A stretch of 64,000 nucleotides of DNA from Salinarchaeum sp. Harcht-Bsk1 (GCF_000403645.1 NC_021313.1:682001-746000); one strand, 5' to 3'. Positions 1 through 11,098 are shown, numbered from the stretch's first letter. Notes: generated by a model from the sequence alone, not told the origin. Translations and numbers: made by a program.

Positions 1-1
1 C

Positions 2-190
2 ATGTCAAACGAGGCCCTCGGCACGCTCGGCACGATGGTGGTCGCCGGCTACGGTGGCGTCATGTTCCTCGGCGTCTTCCTGACCGAGTGGTGCGGCATC
101 GCAGCTACAACCGGCGAGGGGGTCCTCTTCGCCGCGATCGGCTTCCCGATCGTCTTCGGATTCCTCGGCGGCTATCTCGCCGACCGCTGA
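2..190 (+). CDS. small membrane protein (62 aa), respiratory-cluster tail
   Basis: A 62-residue hydrophobic protein with two predicted membrane helices (roughly residues 9-30 and 38-58) and a Gly-rich composition. The ATG lies one base inside the window edge, so an earlier in-frame start cannot be excluded. I recognise no catalytic motif. It precedes another small membrane protein and the endonuclease III gene. In haloarchaea a comparable run of small uncharacterised membrane proteins sits at the end of the cytochrome bc (petABD) cluster, so I infer that the left edge is such a tail. The function itself is unknown. Confidence 0.6.
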   Translation: MSNEALGTLGTMVVAGYGGVMFLGVFLTEWCGIAATTGEGVLFAAIGFPIVFGFLGGYLADR

Positions 191-285
191 CAACGATCGC
201 TGCTCCGCACCGCGGCCCGGCATCCGTTCTCAGTCCCCGGGGCGTGTCTGTCCCTTTTTCAATGCGTCGCGCTAACCGCCACTCG

Positions 286-873
286 ATGGCGATGGGACCG
301 TCGATCGACGCCGTGGCGTCGTCGGCCGAGTTGTTCGTTGGCGCCAGCGTGCTGGCGAGCTACGGCGGCCTGATCGACGGCGTACCGAAATCGACGGAGA
401 TCGCGACGGTCGTCGCGCTGTTCGTCACCGCGAGTCTCCCATTCTACCTCTACGGTGCGTGGATCGTGATCGACGCCGAAGTAGTGACGTGGTCGGTGCT
501 CACGCACCACCTCAAGTTCATCAGCGTCGGCCTCACGCTGACGACCGTGCCGGTCGTGACCTGGATGGTTCCGCGGCTGATCGAGGGGTTCACTGGAACG
601 GTGGCGATGCACGCATTCTTCGGCCTCCAGGCCTACGCCCTCCTGCTGTTCGCGCTCACCGGGATCTTCCACATCTTCCGGGCCAAGCGCGCACACTCGC
701 TCTACGAGGACCCCGATCAGGACGTCGACATCTCCGAACTTCACGAGAACATGGGCGCGTGGCGGTTCCGCCTCCGCGTCGGCGTCTTCGGCTACGTGCT
801 CACCTGGCTGATCGCCTGGCTCCTCGGACTCGTGATCCTGTTCCTCCGCTGGGAACGCTTCCTGCTCGGGTAG
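286..873 (+). CDS. DUF7321-like membrane protein
   Basis: About 195 residues with four to five membrane helices. Several histidines lie in or near helices (LTHHLKF, AMHAFFGLQ, GIFHIFRAKR), which would suit heme or quinone contact, but this is speculative. The ATG at 286 is preferred over one at 262 because a T-rich box (252-260) sits 30 nt upstream. It ends 40 nt before the end of the convergent nth gene. It resembles the DUF7321 proteins found beside petABD in other haloarchaea (family assignment from memory). A respiratory accessory role is an inference from that context. Confidence 0.7.
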   Translation: MAMGPSIDAVASSAELFVGASVLASYGGLIDGVPKSTEIATVVALFVTASLPFYLYGAWIVIDAEVVTWSVLTHHLKFISVGLTLTTVPVVTWMVPRLIEGFTGTVAMHAFFGLQAYALLLFALTGIFHIFRAKRAHSLYEDPDQDVDISELHENMGAWRFRLRVGVFGYVLTWLIAWLLGLVILFLRWERFLLG

Positions 874-912
874 CTCGCTCGCGAAGCCTGTGCGGAAAGC
901 GACGGCAGGGCG

Positions 913-1596
913 CTACCAGGGCTCGCCGCTCGCGAGGTCGACCTCGCTGTCGCCCTGCTCGGAGGGACAGATGTCCGCGAGCACGCACGCCTCGCAGTCG
1001 ACAGATTGCGCGGAGCAAACCGCCCGCCCGTGGTCGATCAGCAGGTGCGTGAACTGGACCCAGCGATCCTCCGGCACCACCGGCATTAGATCCTCCTCGA
1101 TCGCCGGCGGGCGGGACTCTTCCGTGAGTCCGAGGCGCTGAGAGAGCCGCTGGACGTGCGTGTCGACGACGATCCCCTCGACGACGTCGTGGCCGTGCTG
1201 AAGCACGACGTTCGCGGTCTTTCGGCCGACGCCGGGGAGCTCCGTGAGCTCCTCCATCGTGTCCGGCACCTCGCCGTCGTGCTCCTCGACGATGATCTGG
1301 CAGGCCTCCCGGATGTAGGAGGTCTTGTTGTTGTAGAAGTTGATCGAGTTCAGGTCCTCCGCGAGTTCCTCCTGGGACACCTCGGCGTAGTCCTCGGCGG
1401 AGTCGTACTTCTCGAAGAGGTGCTCCGTCTCGGCATTCACGCGCTCGTCCGTGCACTGGGCGGAGAGGATCACCGCGATCAGGAGTTCGAGGCGATTCGA
1501 GAAGTGCAGCGAGATGGTGCTGTCGGGGTACTCCTCCGCCAGCCGGTCGACGACCTCGCGTGCTTGTGCTTCGCGTAGCTCCAGTGGCTCGCCCAT
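913..1596 (-). CDS. nth: endonuclease III (DNA glycosylase/AP lyase)
   Basis: A 227-residue base-excision-repair glycosylase that removes oxidised pyrimidines and nicks at AP sites. The helix-hairpin-helix LPGVGRKTA (residues 120-128) carries the catalytic lysine K126, and the catalytic aspartate is D145 in VDTHV. A C-terminal 4Fe-4S cluster has the exact C-x6-C-x2-C-x5-C spacing (C194, C201, C204, C210). Length matches the family. It is convergent with the small membrane gene ending at 873 and divergent from the MFS gene starting at 1702. No anomaly is seen. Confidence 0.97.
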   Translation of the reverse strand: MGEPLELREAQAREVVDRLAEEYPDSTISLHFSNRLELLIAVILSAQCTDERVNAETEHLFEKYDSAEDYAEVSQEELAEDLNSINFYNNKTSYIREACQIIVEEHDGEVPDTMEELTELPGVGRKTANVVLQHGHDVVEGIVVDTHVQRLSQRLGLTEESRPPAIEEDLMPVVPEDRWVQFTHLLIDHGRAVCSAQSVDCEACVLADICPSEQGDSEVDLASGEPW

Positions 1597-1669
1597 GGAA
1601 CGGGGATGCTGCGGAATCGGCTTTACGCCACCGGTTCCCCTCCCAGGCGAACGCGAGTTCGAACGCGGC

Positions 1670-1676
1670 GTTTATC
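1670..1676 (+). promoter_or_regulatory. TATA box of the MFS gene (leaderless)
   Basis: GTTTATC centred 29 nt upstream of the GTG at 1702. That spacing puts the transcription start at or next to the start codon, which is typical of leaderless haloarchaeal genes and decides the GTG start. Confidence 0.6.
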
Positions 1677-1701
1677 CCCGAACCCTGCCAATTTCCCCGG
1701 T

Positions 1702-2892
1702 GTGACAGTCCGCCGGGACCGGACGCTCCTCGCCGTCGTCGTCGCCGCCGTCCTCTTCGCGCAGGTGCTCCTCTACCCGGGCATCGGGGACCTCGTGACC
1801 GCGCTCGGTGCGACGACGGAACTCGACGCGGGGATGTGGTTCCTCGCCGCGGAGTTCGGCGCGTTCGTCGTCTGCGTCCCGGTCTGGGGTGCCGTCTCCG
1901 ACGCGACGGGAAAGCGCGTGCCCTGGATCGTCCTCGGCGCGGCGGGCGCGGCGATCGGCTACGCGACGCTCGCCGTGCTCCCCGCCGCGATCGACCTGAC
2001 GTTCACCGGCGTCCTCCTCCTGCGGGTCGTCCAGGGCGCGGCGACCATCGGCGCATTCTCGCTGGCGATCACGATGCTGATGGACCTCGAGGGCGGCCAC
2101 GGGAAGAACATGGGCGCGGCAGGCATCGCGATCGGCGTCGGGACCGCGCTCGGCGCGCCGGTCGGCGGCCAGCTCTCCGAACTCGATCCGATCGCGCCCC
2201 TCGGGTTCGCCGCCCTCCTCCTCGCCGCGGTCGCACTGCTCGTCACGCTCGTCGAGGACCGCGCACCGGCGAGCGACCGATCGCCCCGAGAGGCACTTGC
2301 CGTCGTCCGCCGGACCCCGCCGCTGGTCGTCCCCTACGCTTTCGGGCTGATCGACCGGTTCACCGCGGGCTTTTTCGCGCTCGTCGGCACGCTCTACTTC
2401 CAGGACGCGTTCGGTCTCGGGCCCGGCGACACCGGTCTCGTCCTCATGGCCTTCTTCGCCCCATTCGCCCTGCTCCAGTACCCGATGGGTGCGCTCTCGG
2501 ATCGGATCGGACGGACCATCCCGGTCGTGGCCGGGTCGCTCTGCTACGGCGTGGGGGTGATCGCCGTCGGGGTCGCACCCTCGATCGCGCTCGCCGCGGC
2601 AGGGATGGTACTCGTCGGCGTCCTCGGTGCGCTCGTCGCTCCAGCGACGATGGCCCTGGTCACGGATCTCGCCGACCCCACGGATCGTGGCGGCGCGATG
2701 GCGGGGTTCAACCTCTTCGGGAGCGTCGGCTTTCTGGGTGGCTTCCTGCTCGGCGGGACCGTCGCCGACGCGAGCGGCTACGAAGCGGCGTTCCTCGTCG
2801 CGGGTAGCCTGGAGATCGCGATCGCCCTGATCGCCGCGCCGGCGTTCCTCCGGCTGTCCCTGGGCAGGCCAACCGCGGCGTCGGCAGACTGA
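1702..2892 (+). CDS. MFS transporter
   Basis: About 396 residues with roughly 12 membrane helices in two halves. MFS loop signatures follow helix 2 of the N half (GAVSDATGKRVPW) and the C half (GALSDRIGRTIPV). The upstream in-frame ATG at 1606 would add a basic, non-hydrophobic stretch and would overlap the nth promoter region, so the GTG at 1702 with its TATA box at 1670 is chosen. The substrate cannot be told; the drug-proton antiporter group is a loose fit. The following OYE-family gene starts 62 nt downstream and could be cotranscribed. Confidence 0.88.
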   Translation: MTVRRDRTLLAVVVAAVLFAQVLLYPGIGDLVTALGATTELDAGMWFLAAEFGAFVVCVPVWGAVSDATGKRVPWIVLGAAGAAIGYATLAVLPAAIDLTFTGVLLLRVVQGAATIGAFSLAITMLMDLEGGHGKNMGAAGIAIGVGTALGAPVGGQLSELDPIAPLGFAALLLAAVALLVTLVEDRAPASDRSPREALAVVRRTPPLVVPYAFGLIDRFTAGFFALVGTLYFQDAFGLGPGDTGLVLMAFFAPFALLQYPMGALSDRIGRTIPVVAGSLCYGVGVIAVGVAPSIALAAAGMVLVGVLGALVAPATMALVTDLADPTDRGGAMAGFNLFGSVGFLGGFLLGGTVADASGYEAAFLVAGSLEIAIALIAAPAFLRLSLGRPTAASAD

Positions 2893-2954
2893 ATTGCCGC
2901 AACTCGGCCCCGGTCGGGGACGCCTTCTTGCCGATCGGCTTCCAACGCCCGCCA

Positions 2955-4268
2955 ATGCCGACGCTGCGGGACCCGGTCGAACTCGGCGGCCTAGAGCTGT
3001 CGAACCGACTCTATCGAGCGCCGGTGCTGGAGTGTGCCGGAACGAACGAGGACACCGCAGAGCGACTCGTTGCGGAACTCGAACCCGCCGCGGCCGCGGG
3101 CGCCGGATTGGTGTTCCAGGGCGCGACGATCGTCCGGAGCGAGGGCGGCTGCGCGGCGCCCGGGATGACCCGCTTCGCCGACGACTCGTTCGTCACCGGG
3201 CTCGCACCCGTTCCAGACGCGGTCCACGACCACGGTGGCCGGATCTTCTGCCAGCTCGCCCACGGCGGCCTTCGCAGCATGGAGGTCTGGCACGCCGAGT
3301 ACCGGTCCGAGCACCCCGACCTCACGCAGGCGGCGGCCGCTGTCCTTCCCTGGCAGTTCCGCCTCCTCGACCGCATCGGCGTGCTCGACTTCTCGCCAGA
3401 GGTACTCACCACGGCCGAGGTCGAGGCTCTCGCCGCGGACTTCGGCCGCGCCGCGGCCCGCGCCGTCGACGCTGGCTACGACGGCATCCACCTCGCCGGC
3501 GCAAACATGGGCATCCTCCAGCAGTTCCTGTCGCCGTTCTACAACCGCCGGAGCGACCGCTTCGCCGACGGCGTTCGATTGCTCGAAGCGATTCACGACG
3601 AGATTCGCGAGCGAGCGGGCGAGGACGTACCGATCGTGACCAAGGTTCCCTCCGAGCGGCCCGCCCCGCGGATCGTCCACCGGCACCTCACCGACGACGA
3701 CGCGGTCGCGATCTGCGAACGGCTCGCCGCGATCGGGTTCGACGGCCTCGTGCCGGTCCGGACTTCCGTGACGTGGGACATGAGCATCGTCCGCGGAAAG
3801 TACCCCGAGCGCTCCTGGAACGACGAGCAGTTCCAGGCCGGCTACGACGCCGCGTTCGGTAGCCGGTTGCAGAAGCGACTCGTCCAGGCGCTGAACTGGC
3901 TCCAGGCGCGCCGCTTCGGCTCCGAGCCGGGGTGGAACGCCGACCTCGCGCGGCGGGTTCGCGAGCGCGTCGACGTTCCCGTGTTGCTGGAGGGCGGCCT
4001 CCGCGAGCGCGAGCAGATCGACGCCCTGCTCGGCGACGCCTGCGACCTCGCCGGGATGGCGCGGCCCTTCTACGCCGAGCCGGAGCTGCCCGCCCGACTC
4101 CTGTCCGACCCCGACGCCGTGGCGGTGTGCGAGGACTGCAACAACTGCACCGTCCCGCAGGTCACCGGTGCGTCCGGGATCTGTCGCACGCCGAGCGTGC
4201 TCGAACGACGCGGCGAACTGGAACGAGAAGGGGCGTACGATCGCTCGACGGCAGACGAGGTCGAGTAG
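2955..4268 (+). CDS. NADH:flavin oxidoreductase (old yellow enzyme family)
   Basis: A 437-residue FMN-dependent reductase with the OYE barrel: strand 1 (LSNRLYRAP), the FCQLAHGG stretch, and a late flavin-phosphate region (LLEGGLREREQ, LAGMARPFYAEPEL). The last 45 residues carry CEDCNNC and then a distant Cys (GICRTP), resembling the 4Fe-4S cluster site of 2,4-dienoyl-CoA reductase-type members. No C-terminal NAD-binding domain follows, so it is a short-form enzyme. The substrate is unknown (enone or enoyl reduction is the family reaction). ATG 2955 is chosen because the family N-terminus begins at once. Confidence 0.9.
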   Translation: MPTLRDPVELGGLELSNRLYRAPVLECAGTNEDTAERLVAELEPAAAAGAGLVFQGATIVRSEGGCAAPGMTRFADDSFVTGLAPVPDAVHDHGGRIFCQLAHGGLRSMEVWHAEYRSEHPDLTQAAAAVLPWQFRLLDRIGVLDFSPEVLTTAEVEALAADFGRAAARAVDAGYDGIHLAGANMGILQQFLSPFYNRRSDRFADGVRLLEAIHDEIRERAGEDVPIVTKVPSERPAPRIVHRHLTDDDAVAICERLAAIGFDGLVPVRTSVTWDMSIVRGKYPERSWNDEQFQAGYDAAFGSRLQKRLVQALNWLQARRFGSEPGWNADLARRVRERVDVPVLLEGGLREREQIDALLGDACDLAGMARPFYAEPELPARLLSDPDAVAVCEDCNNCTVPQVTGASGICRTPSVLERRGELEREGAYDRSTADEVE

Positions 4269-4326
4269 CACCTCGGCGATCGACGCCGGCGAAACGCTTG
4301 AGCGGGCGGCCGTCACAGTGCCAGCC

Positions 4327-4779
4327 ATGCGCGTCAGCGTCATCGGGGGCGGGCGAGTCGACGAGGAAGATCGCGAACGAGCGGAAGCAGTCGGCCGCGA
4401 ACTCGCCGAACGCGGCCACGAGATCGTCTGTGGCGGCCTCGGTGGCGTCATGGAAGCGGCCTGCCGCGGCGCGAAGGAAGCCGAGGACCCGGCGCGCACG
4501 GTCGGTATCCTTCCCACCGACGACTCTGCCGACGCAAACGAGTTCGTCGACGTGCCCATCGCGACCGGGATGGGCAACGCCAGGAACGCACTCGTCGTCG
4601 GGAACGGCGACGCAGCGATCGCCATCGACGGGAAGTACGGCACGCTCTCGGAAATCGCGCTGGCCCTCGATCGGGGGAGTCCGGTAGCAACGCTCGGGAG
4701 TCACGACGTCGAGGGCGCCGAGCCCGTCGAGTCGGCGGCTGGGGCGGTTACGTTCGTGGAGGACGCACTGCAGCGGTGA
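4327..4779 (+). CDS. TIGR00725/LOG-family nucleotide-binding protein
   Basis: 150 residues forming a Rossmann-like fold of the LOG/DprA superfamily: N-terminal VSVIGGG, then CGGLGGVMEAACRGAKE and a late phosphate-binding loop DGKYGTLSEIALAL. Relatives include cytokinin-type phosphoribohydrolases and molybdenum-cofactor carrier-like proteins; TIGR00725 members themselves have no settled function. It starts 58 nt after the OYE-family gene in the same direction, so cotranscription is likely. Confidence 0.85.
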   Translation: MRVSVIGGGRVDEEDRERAEAVGRELAERGHEIVCGGLGGVMEAACRGAKEAEDPARTVGILPTDDSADANEFVDVPIATGMGNARNALVVGNGDAAIAIDGKYGTLSEIALALDRGSPVATLGSHDVEGAEPVESAAGAVTFVEDALQR

Positions 4780-4884
4780 GGTCGAACTAGTGCAAGCCGT
4801 GGCGAGCGAGGAGGGCGCCACGCAATCGGATCGCTCGCCGACGGCCCGAGCGGAGGGCGCTCGAGTATCTCGACGCGCCGCCGC

Positions 4885-5055
4885 TCACTCGACCTCGACC
4901 GTCTCAATGCGCTCGCGAACGACCTCGGCAGGCGGCGGTGACTTGTCGTGTTGCTCCCGGGAGTGTCGCTGGACCTGCGATACGACCTCGTCCTGGTCGG
5001 CGGCCCGGATCAGGAACACGCACTCCGGTGCCGCGCACTCGAACTGGTAGGCCAT
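4885..5055 (-). CDS. DUF1059 small protein
   Basis: 56 residues. The start MAYQFECAAPECVFLIRA, then a conserved region with HSREQH, fits the DUF1059 family of short cytosolic proteins of unknown function. Two cysteines (C7 and C12) and two histidines could bind a metal. It lies just downstream of leuS on the same strand, 68 nt after the leuS stop, and may be read from the same transcript. Confidence 0.8.
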   Translation of the reverse strand: MAYQFECAAPECVFLIRAADQDEVVSQVQRHSREQHDKSPPPAEVVRERIETVEVE

Positions 5056-5123
5056 GAGCGACGGTTCGGCGCCGAGGCACCTGAATGCGTTCCCGAACGC
5101 CGCCCCTCCGTCACGTCGCCGAA

Positions 5124-7901
<2,778 letters not shown>

Positions 7902-7997
7902 TTCTTGGCTCGTGGGTGGCGGGCGTCCGGCTTGAACGTTCGGCTAGGAATTGTTGGTTGGGAAGTGGATCGTAGCTCCCCGGCCGCAGCCGCCTAC

Positions 7998-8113
7998 GGA
8001 AGCCCCCTCCCGCTCGACCGTCCTCGACTCGCTGCGCGCTTCGCTCGCTCACCCCATTCGCTCGCTGCAGTGCTTACGTCGTCGGGGACGGATCGAACGG
8101 TCGGCCCCTTCCG
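7998..8113 (+). repeat. dispersed intergenic element, copy A
   Basis: Begins GGAAGCCCCCTCCCGCTCG, has a CGCTGCGCGC/GCTTCGCTC core, the conserved box GCTGCAGTGCTTACGTCG (8064-8081), and ends CGGTCGGCCCCTTCC. It matches copies C (15102) and D (20547, reverse) in the same order and in inverted orientation to copy B. Confidence 0.7.
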
Positions 8114-8209
8114 GAGCCCCTCCCTGTGGCTGTGGCGTGGGCCGGAATCCCGGTGGGACGTGGTGGCGCGCGTTTCGCGGCTGTGAGCCGAGCGAAGCGA
8201 GGCGAACCT

Positions 8210-8229
8210 CGTCGGAGCTTGCTCCGACG
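8210..8229. repeat. hairpin, 9-bp stem
   Basis: CGTCGGAGC, a 2-nt TT spacer, and GCTCCGACG form a perfect 9-bp stem between repeat copies A and B. It could be a terminator or a remnant of a mobile element; no T-run follows. Confidence 0.6.
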
Positions 8230-8390
8230 TAGGCGTCAGCAGCCGCGTAGCGTGCGAGGTCTTCGTGAGCGAAGCGAACGAAGGCTCGGAAGGCGAGCGT
8301 AGCGAGTCTTCCGGTGGACGAGCAGCGCAGTGGTGAGCGAAACGAACCCGAGTAGCACAGGAGGTTGGGGAAGATTGAGGATGCGGTTTT

Positions 8391-8519
8391 GGGTGGGACT
8401 TCGAAAGGGGCCGTGCGGTCGGTCCTTCCCGGGCGACGTAAGCACTACAGCGAGGCCGAAGGCCGAGCGAAGCGCGCAGCAAGCCCTGGAATGTCAAGCG
8501 CTCTGGGGCTTTCGGAGGG
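8391..8519 (-). repeat. dispersed intergenic element, copy B
   Basis: A reverse-strand copy. The conserved box reads (as its complement) at 8434-8451, followed by a CGGCCCC-TTTCGAAG-TCCCACCC segment equivalent to the right arm of other copies. It is more diverged at the left end (GAAAGCCCCAGAGCGCTTG). Facing copy A, it forms an inverted pair about 520 nt across. Confidence 0.6.
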
Positions 8520-8576
8520 GATTAACCAGGTTGACGAATTCCCAAGAATAGCACTCATTTCACAGTTCACGTCAGG

Positions 8577-8599
8577 TGTTGCCGTAACTGGCAGTTATA
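8577..8599 (+). promoter_or_regulatory. metY promoter with met operator-like motif
   Basis: TGTTGCCGTAACTG (8577-8590) lies 4 bp upstream of the TATA core TTATA (8595-8599). The same 14 bases at the same spacing precede metX. The core GTTGCCGTAAC is an almost perfect 11-bp palindrome. The TATA centre is about 31 nt from the ATG at 8628, so the transcript is nearly leaderless. Confidence 0.7.
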
Positions 8600-8627
8600 G
8601 AAGTCTGCCGCCGTATGCACACGATAC

Positions 8628-9986
8628 ATGAGCGACGAGGACACACCGGACCCGGAGTCCCACCGACGCCACCGTCTCGGGACGCGGGCCGTCCACGCCG
8701 GCCAGGAGGAGCCCGATCCGGCGACGGGCGCCCGTGCACCGCCGATCTACCAGACGAGTTCCTACGTCTTCCCCGACGCCGACGACGCGGCGGGTCGGTA
8801 CGCCCTCGAACGCGGTGGCCACCTCTACTCCCGGATCTCGAATCCCACGGTCGAAGTGCTCGAGGAGCGTCTCGCATCCCTCGAAAACGGCGCCGGCGCG
8901 GTCGCGACGGACAGCGGGATGGCGGCGCTCGACTCGATCACGCTCGTCCTCGCGAGAGCCGGCGACAACGTCGTCTGTTCGACGGACACCTACGGCGGGA
9001 CGACGACCTACCTCTCGAAGACCGCCGAGCGGCGCGGAATCGAGGCCCGGTTCGTCCCGACGCTGGACTACGAGGCCTACGAGGAGCAGATCGACGAGGA
9101 CACCGCCTACGTCCACCTCGAGACGATCGGCAATCCCTCGCTCGTCACGCCCGACTTCGAGCGCGTCGCCGAGATCGCTCACGCCCGGAACGTCCCCGTC
9201 GTCGTCGACAACACGTTCGCGACGCCGGCCCTCTGTCGCCCGCTCGAACACGGCGCCGACGTGGTCTGGAACTCGACGACGAAGTGGCTCCACGGCGCCG
9301 GAACGACGATCGGCGGCGCGGTGATCGACGGCGGCGACTTCGACTGGGCTGCAGGCGGCTACGAGGAACTCGCGGGGGAGAACCCCGCCTACGACGGCGT
9401 GGACTTCAGCGAGCGCTTTTCAGACGCACCGCTCGCCGCGGCAGTCCGCCTGCGCGCCGTCCGGAGTCTCGGTAATCAGCAGACGCCCTTCGACGCGTGG
9501 CAGACCCTCCAGGGGATGGAGACCCTCTCCCTCCGGATGCGCCAGCACAGTGAGAACGCCGCCATCGTCGCGGAGTATCTCCAGGAGCACGAGGACGTCG
9601 CGTGGGTCGCGTATCCGGGCCTGGAATCCCACGAGACCCACGAGAACGCCCGTCGGTATCTGGGGGATCCGCCGGAGGAGGCGAGCCGCGGCGCTGGCAC
9701 CGCCGTCGACGGCTACGGCGGCATGATCGCCTTCGGCCTGGAGGAGGGGTTCCAGGCGGGCAAGCGCTTCTGCGAGCGAGTCGAGCTCGCTAGCTTCCTC
9801 GCGAACGTCGGCGACGCGAAGACGCTCGTGATCCATCCGGCGTCGACGACGCACGCGCAACTGACCGAGGAGGAGCAGTTGGAGGCCGGCGTCTCGCCGG
9901 ACCTCCTGCGGCTGTCGGTGGGGATCGAGGATCCCGCCGACATTCTCGCAGACGTCGACGCCGGGATCGAGGCTGCGACGGAGTAG
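8628..9986 (+). CDS. metY: O-acetylhomoserine sulfhydrylase-type PLP enzyme
   Basis: 452 residues of the Cys/Met metabolism PLP family. The PLP lysine is K219 in NSTTKWLHG, with SNPTVEVLEERLA (from residue 71) and ATDSGMAA (93-100) as substrate and cofactor contacts. The long insert after the lysine (AGGYEELAGENPAYDG) and the presence of metX nearby favour O-acetylhomoserine aminocarboxypropyltransferase (direct sulfhydrylation to homocysteine) over cystathionine gamma-synthase. It has its own promoter with the motif shared with metX. Its last codons are duplicated as a decayed remnant ending at 10402. Confidence 0.92.
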   Translation: MSDEDTPDPESHRRHRLGTRAVHAGQEEPDPATGARAPPIYQTSSYVFPDADDAAGRYALERGGHLYSRISNPTVEVLEERLASLENGAGAVATDSGMAALDSITLVLARAGDNVVCSTDTYGGTTTYLSKTAERRGIEARFVPTLDYEAYEEQIDEDTAYVHLETIGNPSLVTPDFERVAEIAHARNVPVVVDNTFATPALCRPLEHGADVVWNSTTKWLHGAGTTIGGAVIDGGDFDWAAGGYEELAGENPAYDGVDFSERFSDAPLAAAVRLRAVRSLGNQQTPFDAWQTLQGMETLSLRMRQHSENAAIVAEYLQEHEDVAWVAYPGLESHETHENARRYLGDPPEEASRGAGTAVDGYGGMIAFGLEEGFQAGKRFCERVELASFLANVGDAKTLVIHPASTTHAQLTEEEQLEAGVSPDLLRLSVGIEDPADILADVDAGIEAATE

Positions 9987-10044
9987 TAAGGAACCAGCGG
10001 GATGCGTAGTTGCCATCACAATGGACCGCATTAATAGCGATCGA

Positions 10045-10062
10045 TATAGTATTGAAACTATA
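10045..10062. repeat. palindrome upstream of a small membrane gene
   Basis: TATAGT, a 6-nt spacer ATTGAA, and ACTATA form a perfect inverted repeat, 18-35 nt before the ATG at 10080. It overlaps the likely TATA region of that gene and could serve as an operator. Confidence 0.45.
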
Positions 10063-10079
10063 CCCTATACCAGTAACGC

Positions 10080-10265
10080 ATGAATCGGCAATACCTCAGG
10101 TATTCGGGAGTTTGCGCAGCCCTGACGGTCCTGCTTATCTTCCTCTACTACACCGCTCTCGATAGCTATCAGGGCGAAATAGGTGCAATTCTCCCGCCAG
10201 CCGTCACGGCAGGCGTCGCGTTGCTGTTTTTGCTGTTGGGATTAGGGAAAATGGAGGTCGACTGA
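10080..10265 (+). CDS. small two-helix membrane protein in a low-GC insert
   Basis: 61 residues with two hydrophobic segments (about 9-27 and 37-55) and a short acidic tail; a typical small haloarchaeal membrane protein of unknown role. The reading frame and its upstream region (ATA-rich, 10031-10070) are clearly lower in GC than all neighbours, suggesting transfer. It lies between the intact metY 3' end and a decayed copy of that end. It may be a genuine gene with a TATA-like sequence upstream, or a passenger of a small inserted fragment. Confidence 0.5.
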   Translation: MNRQYLRYSGVCAALTVLLIFLYYTALDSYQGEIGAILPPAVTAGVALLFLLLGLGKMEVD

Positions 10266-10321
10266 ACACCCGGCGATTCGGGACCCCCTCCGAGGTCGAC
10301 AGTTTGTGGGGAGCGATCGTC

Positions 10322-10402
10322 CCTTTCCAGTCTTGGATTTGCAGCATCGAAACCCCCGGCATCACGGATTTCGACTCTAGGATCGAGGCGGCAACGGAGT
10401 AG
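10322..10402 (+). pseudogene. remnant of metY 3' end
   Basis: Read in the frame ending with the TAG at 10400-10402, this stretch gives SIETPGITDFDSRIEAATE and stop, clearly related to the metY C-terminus (GIEDPADI...GIEAATE and stop). The last 23 nt match metY's at 21 positions. No start or upstream metY sequence is found, so it is a broken tail copy left by duplication or by an integration event at the metY 3' end. Confidence 0.6.
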
Positions 10403-10433
10403 GATCGAAACAGCATCCACCCCGATCCCCGTT

Positions 10434-10964
10434 CTACAGCTCGACCGCGGCCACCAGTTCGTGTTCGTCGCCCTCCTCCGGCGGACGGGTGATCGCGATC
10501 GTCTCGAACTCGAACGACCACGCGAAGTCGTAATTCAGCAAATACGTCACAATCTCACCCGTCAGCTCGTCCTCGAGTCCGAGCGCGAACCCGACGTGCG
10601 GGAACCACCGCGCAGGGTCGTAGAACGGAACCGGCGCGTCGCCGAGGTCCCCGACGGCAGCGACGACGTCGCGGTGCAGCGCTGCGAGTTCCGGCGATCG
10701 AGCCACCGGGAGCCAGACTGCGTTCTGGGGAAAGACGCCGATCCCGTCGGTGTGGACGGGCACAGGTTCGTGATTCGCCGCCACGTCCCGGACCACGTCC
10801 TCGACCGTCTGGAGGTCCGAGACGTCGTCGAGCGCGTAAAGCGTGACGTGGGGATAGGGATTGACGTACCGGTCGATGCCGAACGCAGCGACGAGGTCGT
10901 CCCAGACGGTTTCGACCCGGTCGGAGTACGGATCCGGGAGCGTGGGACCGACGATGACCGTCAT
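10434..10964 (-). CDS. 2H phosphoesterase (2'-5' RNA ligase family)
   Basis: 176 residues from the ATG whose complement is at 10962-10964; the longer in-frame extension is not family-like. The first 2H motif is PHVTLY; the second position reads PHVGFAL, that is H-x-G where H-x-T/S is usual. Family members are RNA ligases or cyclic phosphodiesterases acting on 2',3'-cyclic ends or NAD-derived cyclic phosphates. Loss of the second hydroxyl residue may change or reduce activity. It lies on the opposite strand between metY and metX and has no obvious tie to methionine synthesis. Confidence 0.8.
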   Translation of the reverse strand: MTVIVGPTLPDPYSDRVETVWDDLVAAFGIDRYVNPYPHVTLYALDDVSDLQTVEDVVRDVAANHEPVPVHTDGIGVFPQNAVWLPVARSPELAALHRDVVAAVGDLGDAPVPFYDPARWFPHVGFALGLEDELTGEIVTYLLNYDFAWSFEFETIAITRPPEEGDEHELVAAVEL

Positions 10965-11098
10965 GGGACGAAGTTCCCACCACGCCACGAAATACGTTGG
11001 CCCGGTCTGACCCGTCCTGCAACCCGGGCGCTCGAGGTCCGATCCCAAATCCGTACGCAGACCGGCGATGCCGTCGAGGTCGAGCGGACCCCTGCAGA

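Larger units (their letters stand above)
7902..8627. other. intergenic region with two inverted repeat elements
   Basis: A 726-nt divergent spacer between leuS and metY. It holds one repeat element on the plus strand (from 7998), one on the minus strand (to 8519), a region between them rich in GAGCGAAGCGA-type runs with a strong hairpin (8210-8229), and the metY promoter at the right end. No reading frame here has haloarchaeal acidic composition, so I call no gene. Confidence 0.75.
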
